Shown here: positions 5,931 to 7,742 of the stretch, one piece after another
How positions within the stretch are numbered: the stretch's first letter is position 1
Layout of the letters: every line of letters begins with the position of its first letter
DNA from: Prevotella sp.
Lineage (GTDB): Bacteria > Bacteroidota > Bacteroidia > Bacteroidales > Bacteroidaceae
Assembly (NCBI GenBank): GCA_003483565.1
Contig: DMYZ01000178.1
Span: forward strand, 1,004 to 8,745
DNA length: 7,742 nt
Direction of reading: 5' to 3'
Notes under the pieces: generated by a model
What the model was told of the DNA's origin: nothing
Database searches by the model: none
Seen by the model: the letters and a program-made list of their open reading frames with translations, nothing else
Made by a program: the position numbers and the translations under genes

Positions 5931-7742
5931 ATGAAAAAAATTCTAGTCACTCTATTTCTTATTCTAGCTCTGACTCCTGCAGCATTGTCTGCACAACCGG
6001 TTGTTCCACGAGACAGCAGTTTTCGCATCGGGCACCTGAAGAACGGAATGACGTACTACATCCGGCATAACGGCAGGGAAGCCGGCATTGCTGATTTTTA
6101 CATCGCCCAGCGCGTAGGTTCCATACTGGAAAAGCCCAACCAGAGAGGACTGGCTCACTTTCTGGAACACATGGCTTTTAACGGATCACAAAATTTTCAA
6201 GGTACTCCGGAATCACCGGGCATCGTACACTGGTGTGAAGCCCATGGTATAAAATTCGGGGCTAATCTTAATGCTTACACATCCGTAGACGAGACCGTAT
6301 ATCATATTTCAGCTGTCCCGGTAACACATGAGCCGAACATTGATTCCTGCCTGCTCATCCTGCACGACTGGAGTCATTACCTCAATCTCAGCGATAAGGA
6401 GATAGACAAAGAGCGTGGGGTTATCCATGAAGAATGGCGGACACGCAGAGCCGGCATGGCCGTACAACGGCTGATGGAGGATGCTCTTCCTGTTATCTAT
6501 AAAGGCAGTAAATATGCGGACTGCATGCCAATCGGCAATATGAATATTGTAGACCACTGCCCTTATAAAGATCTTCGTGACTACTACAAAGAATGGTATC
6601 GCCCCGATCTGCAGGCTATTATCATCGTCGGAGACATTGATGTCAACCGGACAGAACAGAAAATCATCAAGCTCTTCAGTAATATTCCTGTACAGGAAAA
6701 TCCTGCCGAACGTATCTACTATCCTGTCAACAACAACAAAGAGATGATTGTCGCTTCACTCAAAGACAAAGAACAACCCATCATGCTTGTCACCCTTTAC
6801 ATGAAACACGACGCTACACCTGACAGCAAAAAAGACACACCACAGTATCTGCGTGATTCCTACATTGACAAGCTTATTTCTTTCATGACCAGCCAGAGAC
6901 TCAACGAAATGCAGGACGCTAATCCTAAACCTTGTCTAAGTGCATCGGCAAGACTGGGAGAATTCTTTATAAGTCGTACAAAAGATGCCTTTACCTTGAG
7001 CTTCGGCGCCCGACAGGAAAACATCAAAGAATCTTTTAATGCTGCCATAGGAACTATAGAACGTATCCGCCAACATGGATTCACACAAACAGAACTTGAC
7101 CGCGCCAAAGCTTTTCTGAAAAAAGTCATTGAACGTATTTATAATGAGCACAACGATCGTCGCAACAGCTATTTTGTGAAAAAAGCTCAGGAAAATTTCC
7201 TTAACGGAGAACCTTTAGAAAGTGAAGAATATGACAAACACGTCACAGAACAATTCCAAAATGAAGTAAATCTAAATGAGGTGAATCAGGCTATGCACAA
7301 AGTGATCACCGATAAGAATCAAGTGCTAGTGGTGTATTCTCCTGATAAAAGTGACTTCAAGATTCCGTCAAACCAGGAATTCAAACAGTATGTCCTTGAT
7401 GCTCAGAAGAAATCTTATCCCATATATAAAGAAGAGAAAGTTAGTTCTGAACTGATGAAGAAGCTTCCGAAAAAGGGCAGGATTGTTAATGAAAAACCAG
7501 GGATACAAGGATCTATTGAATTTACGTTAAGTAATGGTGTGAAGGTTTACTACAAGCAAACAAGTTTCCAGAAAGATCAAGTCGTAATGAAACTCTTTGG
7601 AGAAGGAGGCACTTCACTTTATCCGGACTGTGATGTCCCTGATTTTTCTTTTATTTCTACAGCTGCTACAAAAACAGGCGTAGATCACTATGACCAGAAT
7701 ACGCTCGACAAAATGCTTTCAGCCAAGTCTGTCCGTATATAC
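5931..7742 (+). CDS. Secreted M16 family zinc metallopeptidase (pitrilysin/insulinase type), 3' end outside window
   Basis: The reading frame stays open for 604 codons to the window end; proteins of this type usually have about 900 or more residues, so roughly a third is missing. It has a Sec signal peptide (Lys2-Lys3, hydrophobic core, cleavage near Leu-Ser-Ala21|Gln22), placing it in the periplasm or beyond. The first M16 domain has the inverted zinc motif HFLEH (His76, Glu79, His80; bases 6156-6170) in the context RGLAHFLEHMAFNG. It also has FGANLNAYTSVDETVY (residues 109-124) and ERGVIHEEW (161-169), where Glu168 is the expected third zinc ligand and Glu161 the supporting acid, spaced as in pitrilysin. 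All catalytic residues are therefore present. An M16_C-like domain follows, with YYKEWYRPDLQAIIIVGDID at about 218-237. A second M16 repeat begins near residue 528 (FTLSNGVKVYYKQ), as in the fused two-half enzymes; its C-terminal part is not visible. The gene starts 15 bases after the DUF6850 stop and is probably in the same operon. It cleaves peptides or small proteins; the substrate is unknown. Confidence 0.95.
   Translation, partial: MKKILVTLFLILALTPAALSAQPVVPRDSSFRIGHLKNGMTYYIRHNGREAGIADFYIAQRVGSILEKPNQRGLAHFLEHMAFNGSQNFQGTPESPGIVHWCEAHGIKFGANLNAYTSVDETVYHISAVPVTHEPNIDSCLLILHDWSHYLNLSDKEIDKERGVIHEEWRTRRAGMAVQRLMEDALPVIYKGSKYADCMPIGNMNIVDHCPYKDLRDYYKEWYRPDLQAIIIVGDIDVNRTEQKIIKLFSNIPVQENPAERIYYPVNNNKEMIVASLKDKEQPIMLVTLYMKHDATPDSKKDTPQYLRDSYIDKLISFMTSQRLNEMQDANPKPCLSASARLGEFFISRTKDAFTLSFGARQENIKESFNAAIGTIERIRQHGFTQTELDRAKAFLKKVIERIYNEHNDRRNSYFVKKAQENFLNGEPLESEEYDKHVTEQFQNEVNLNEVNQAMHKVITDKNQVLVVYSPDKSDFKIPSNQEFKQYVLDAQKKSYPIYKEEKVSSELMKKLPKKGRIVNEKPGIQGSIEFTLSNGVKVYYKQTSFQKDQVVMKLFGEGGTSLYPDCDVPDFSFISTAATKTGVDHYDQNTLDKMLSAKSVRIY

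Overview
The window is one strand-consistent block of six genes on the + strand. It looks like part of a single operon from a member of the Bacteroidales (Bacteroides, Phocaeicola or Prevotella type). The reasons are moderately A+T-rich DNA, A-rich leaders with no clear Shine-Dalgarno sequence before starts of the form ATGAAAAAA, a TonB-dependent receptor of the Bacteroidetes kind, a protein with a type IX-secretion-like C-terminal domain, and the families DUF4876 and DUF6850, which I know mainly from this phylum. Genus cannot be fixed by eye.

Layout. 1-2124 is the 3' part of a TonB-dependent outer-membrane receptor; its start and plug domain lie upstream. 2155-2553 encodes a small lipoprotein with one Ig/transthyretin-like domain. 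2637-3146 encodes a secreted protein ending in a T9SS type A-like domain. 3170-4285 encodes a secreted protein carrying the conserved C-terminal part of DUF4876. 4290-5915 encodes a DUF6850-type outer-membrane beta-barrel protein. 5931-7742 is the 5' two thirds or so of a secreted M16 (pitrilysin/insulinase family) zinc metallopeptidase that runs off the window. The gaps are 30, 83, 23, 4 and 15 bases. I found no rRNA, tRNA, CRISPR array, insertion sequence or convincing promoter or terminator. No gene-free stretch exceeds 83 bases.

How it may work. The set is a transport-type locus: a TonB-dependent barrel, a second barrel, probable surface-exposed or periplasmic accessory proteins, and a protease of a family that elsewhere cleaves imported proteins or peptides in the periplasm. 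A reasonable but unproven model is uptake of a proteinaceous or peptide-bound ligand, followed by proteolysis. The most unusual point is that what I recall as one DUF4876 lipoprotein (lipobox, Ig-like domain, then the conserved domain) seems to be divided here into two separately secreted proteins, with an unrelated secreted protein encoded between them. A strong inverted repeat also sits in the first codons of the DUF6850 gene.
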